Shown: piece by piece, positions 6,527 through 8,181 of the stretch | Position numbering within the stretch: the stretch's first letter is position 1 | Layout of the letters: every line of letters begins with the position of its first letter | NCBI GenBank assembly: GCA_029262935.1 | Contig: JAJCYK010000460.1 | Span: 1-8,181 of the forward strand | From: Cytophagales bacterium | Lineage (GTDB): Bacteria > Bacteroidota > Bacteroidia > Cytophagales > Cyclobacteriaceae | Direction of reading: 5' to 3' | DNA length: 8,181 nucleotides | Notes under the pieces: model-generated | Databases searched by the model: none | The model's input: the letters and a program-made list of their open reading frames with translations, nothing else | Told to the model about the DNA's origin: nothing | Made by a program: the position numbers and the translations under genes

Positions 6527-7849
6527 ATGATACTAAGAACCATATATGTTTGTGGGCTATTCTTGATAACAGTGGCCCTCCAAGCTCAGGAGATATTAAC
6601 CCTAGAGCAGGCGGTTGGCTTAGGTTTAGACCACAATTTTTCCATCAAGATCGCTCAAAACGACGAAGAGATTAGTAAAAACAACAATCAGGCAGGTAAT
6701 GCCGGCATGCTGCCTACATTGGATGTAGAGGCTAGCAAAACCTACGAAAGAGAGAATGTCGATCTGGATATCTTAGGTTCTGATGGCATCTTTAACGTAA
6801 GCTCAGATTGGGCTCAATCGGACCGCCTTTCGGCCGCAGCCAGACTAAATTGGACTATTTTTGATGGTTTGGGTATGTTTATGGCATTAGAGCGGTTACA
6901 GGCCGCCAATCAATGGGGAGAGATTAATACTAAGCAGGCAGTCCAAAATGCTACAGCTGAGATAATAATTGCCTATTATCAAATTGTTTTAGAGCAGGAC
7001 AAATTGGGGGTGCTTAATGCAAATCTAGAAGTTTCCCAACAAAGAGAAGACTTCGCTAAAAACAGATACGAAGTTGGTAAAGGCTCCAAACTAGATTACT
7101 TATCGGCCCAGGTAGATCTTAATAGCGATCGTTCCGGATTAATACAACAGAAAGAATTGGTGGAGAATGCCAAAGTGGATCTAAACATCTTGTTGGGCCG
7201 GTCGGTGGATGCTCTCTTTGAAGTTGATGGAATAATTGAGCTCCAGGAAGGTCTGGATTACCAACAATTGGAACAACAACTATCAAGTTCTAATCCTGAA
7301 ATTCTAAAGGCTTTGCAAGATCACAACGTAGCCTATTATTCCTTTCGAGAACAACAAGCTAGTAGATATCCAAGCCTTTCCTTGGATGCCTCTTATGGTT
7401 ACAACCAACTGGATAACGAGGCTGGGCAATTGCGATCTTCTACCTCTGATGGGGTGGCATATGGCCTAACTGCCCGTTGGAATTTGTTTAATGGATTCAA
7501 TACGAAGAGGCAAATACAAAATGCTAAAATCGCCCATAAAAGCACCTTAATGGCCTTAGATGAAATAAAGCTTCAATTGGCTGGGAGGCTGCGTAAAACC
7601 TTCAACAATTATCGAAACAACCTGCAACTGGTGCGCTTGGAAGATGAAAACTTGGAGGTAGCTCAGGAAAACGAAGAGATTGCAATCGCTAGATTTCAGC
7701 TCGGAGCAAGCGATGCTTTGGCCTTAAGAGAAGCACAACGAAACCTGGTAGATGCTTTTAGTAGGCTGCTGGATGCGAAATTTTCTACTAAACTAGCGCA
7801 GATTGAATTACAAAGATTAACAGGCAATCTTATTAAGAGCCAGCCTTGA
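6527..7849 (+). CDS. TolC-family outer-membrane efflux channel
   Basis: This 440-residue protein forms the trimeric outer-membrane exit duct for the RND pump encoded just upstream. A signal peptide (1-20, hydrophobic core then ALQA) ends before QEILTLEQAV, the usual start of mature TolC-family proteins. C9 sits within the hydrophobic core without a lipobox, so it does not look lipidated, unlike OprM. The family's internal duplication is clear: WTIFDG (109-114) pairs with WNLFNG (318-323), and NRYEVGKGSKLDYLSAQ (179-195) pairs with ARFQLGASDALALREAQ (388-404). These segments mark the beta-strand turns and the following coiled helices of each half. Length and ends are normal for the family. It starts 3 bases after the transporter stop. 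Its last 17 bases overlap the end of the opposite-strand phosphatase-like gene. Confidence 0.94.
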   Translation: MILRTIYVCGLFLITVALQAQEILTLEQAVGLGLDHNFSIKIAQNDEEISKNNNQAGNAGMLPTLDVEASKTYERENVDLDILGSDGIFNVSSDWAQSDRLSAAARLNWTIFDGLGMFMALERLQAANQWGEINTKQAVQNATAEIIIAYYQIVLEQDKLGVLNANLEVSQQREDFAKNRYEVGKGSKLDYLSAQVDLNSDRSGLIQQKELVENAKVDLNILLGRSVDALFEVDGIIELQEGLDYQQLEQQLSSSNPEILKALQDHNVAYYSFREQQASRYPSLSLDASYGYNQLDNEAGQLRSSTSDGVAYGLTARWNLFNGFNTKRQIQNAKIAHKSTLMALDEIKLQLAGRLRKTFNNYRNNLQLVRLEDENLEVAQENEEIAIARFQLGASDALALREAQRNLVDAFSRLLDAKFSTKLAQIELQRLTGNLIKSQP

Positions 7850-8181
7850 TCATAGGATCAAAGAACGGTGCTTGTTGCAATCGACGGATAAGTAAGTGAA
7901 CTTCTGCTTCCAGAGCAGGAAAGAGAGCTGCTGGAGCTAAGCTGTTCACATCCTTGAAGTCCCATAATATCATTTCCTTTTCATCGGCATATTGAGAACG
8001 CTGGATGCGGTGTTCCAATTCAACACCTGGAATCAATACCACATAATTGGCATTTCTGATGTCTTGAGATAATAGAGGTAAAGGTCGGCGAAATTTGCCT
8101 GGTAACGGTACCCCCCGTACTTCTAATGCGTCAATACAGCGAGGATCTAATGCGTCTTGCTGGTGTTTTAGCAATACGCCA
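7833..8181 (-). CDS. Low-molecular-weight phosphatase-like protein, C-terminal part
   Basis: The reading frame is open to the right edge, so the N-terminal part is missing; the TTG at 8174 is internal rather than a start. The visible 116 codons resemble the C-terminal two thirds of the low-molecular-weight tyrosine phosphatase and arsenate reductase fold: DPRCIDALEVRGVPLPG, then a PLLSQDIRNANYVVLIPG segment (helix, then a strand), WDFKDV near where the general acid lies, and a final amphipathic helix (EAEVHLLIRRLQ). The catalytic CX5R loop would be N-terminal and is outside the window. There is no Cys pair in the region where thioredoxin-coupled arsenate reductases keep their second and third redox cysteines, so a phosphatase-like role is more likely than arsenate reduction, and the usual DP general acid is not exact (KDV). 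This is pattern recognition by eye and other alpha/beta proteins are possible. It runs convergent with the efflux operon, with stop codons overlapping by 17 bases. Confidence 0.55.
   Translation of the reverse strand, partial: GVLLKHQQDALDPRCIDALEVRGVPLPGKFRRPLPLLSQDIRNANYVVLIPGVELEHRIQRSQYADEKEMILWDFKDVNSLAPAALFPALEAEVHLLIRRLQQAPFFDPMIKAGS
7846..7861. repeat. Inverted repeat spanning the end of the channel gene
   Basis: TTGATC (7846-7851) and GATCAA (7856-7861) are exact inverted copies around ATAG, and the left arm contains the TGA stop of the channel gene. The stem is AT-rich and no T-run follows on either strand, so it is not a classical intrinsic terminator, though it is the only hairpin at this convergent junction. 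Confidence 0.3.

Overview
The window looks like Bacteroidota DNA, probably from a marine flavobacterium or cytophagal relative. This rests on moderate GC, mostly absent Shine-Dalgarno sequences, and a promoter ahead of the efflux operon that fits the Bacteroidota pattern (TTG, 17 bases, TAnnTTTG). The assignment is an inference from style, not from a marker gene.

Layout from left to right. Positions 1-52 (minus) hold the first 17 codons of a two-component response regulator that runs off the left edge. Positions 53-431 carry no convincing intact gene. The first half is very AT-rich and regulatory in character. The second half has coding-like composition and may be a frameshifted gene relic. 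Positions 432-2189 (minus) encode a complete 585-residue bacterial dynamin-like GTPase with a full set of G motifs and a hydrophobic membrane-insertion hairpin. A 196-base divergent intergenic region (2190-2385) follows, with a perfect 8-bp-arm palindrome and a good promoter for the plus-strand operon.

Positions 2386-7849 (plus) are a tightly packed three-gene operon for a complete tripartite efflux pump: a periplasmic adaptor (AcrA/MexA type), an RND inner-membrane transporter of the HAE1 (AcrB-like) type, and a TolC-type outer-membrane channel. The spacings are 1 and 3 bases. The adaptor carries the hairpin-tip Arg/Leu/Ser motif that contacts TolC-like channels, and the transporter keeps the Asp-Asp/Lys/Arg/Thr proton-relay residues, so the pump looks functional. 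Positions 7833-8181 (minus) are the C-terminal part of a protein resembling low-molecular-weight phosphatases. It is cut by the right edge, and its stop codon overlaps the end of the channel gene tail to tail.

The pump is a conventional system. The less ordinary points are the solitary dynamin next to it, the operator-like palindrome with no regulator gene beside it in the window, and the possible gene relic at 245-507. I found no CRISPR array, tRNA, rRNA, insertion sequence or obvious new defence system.
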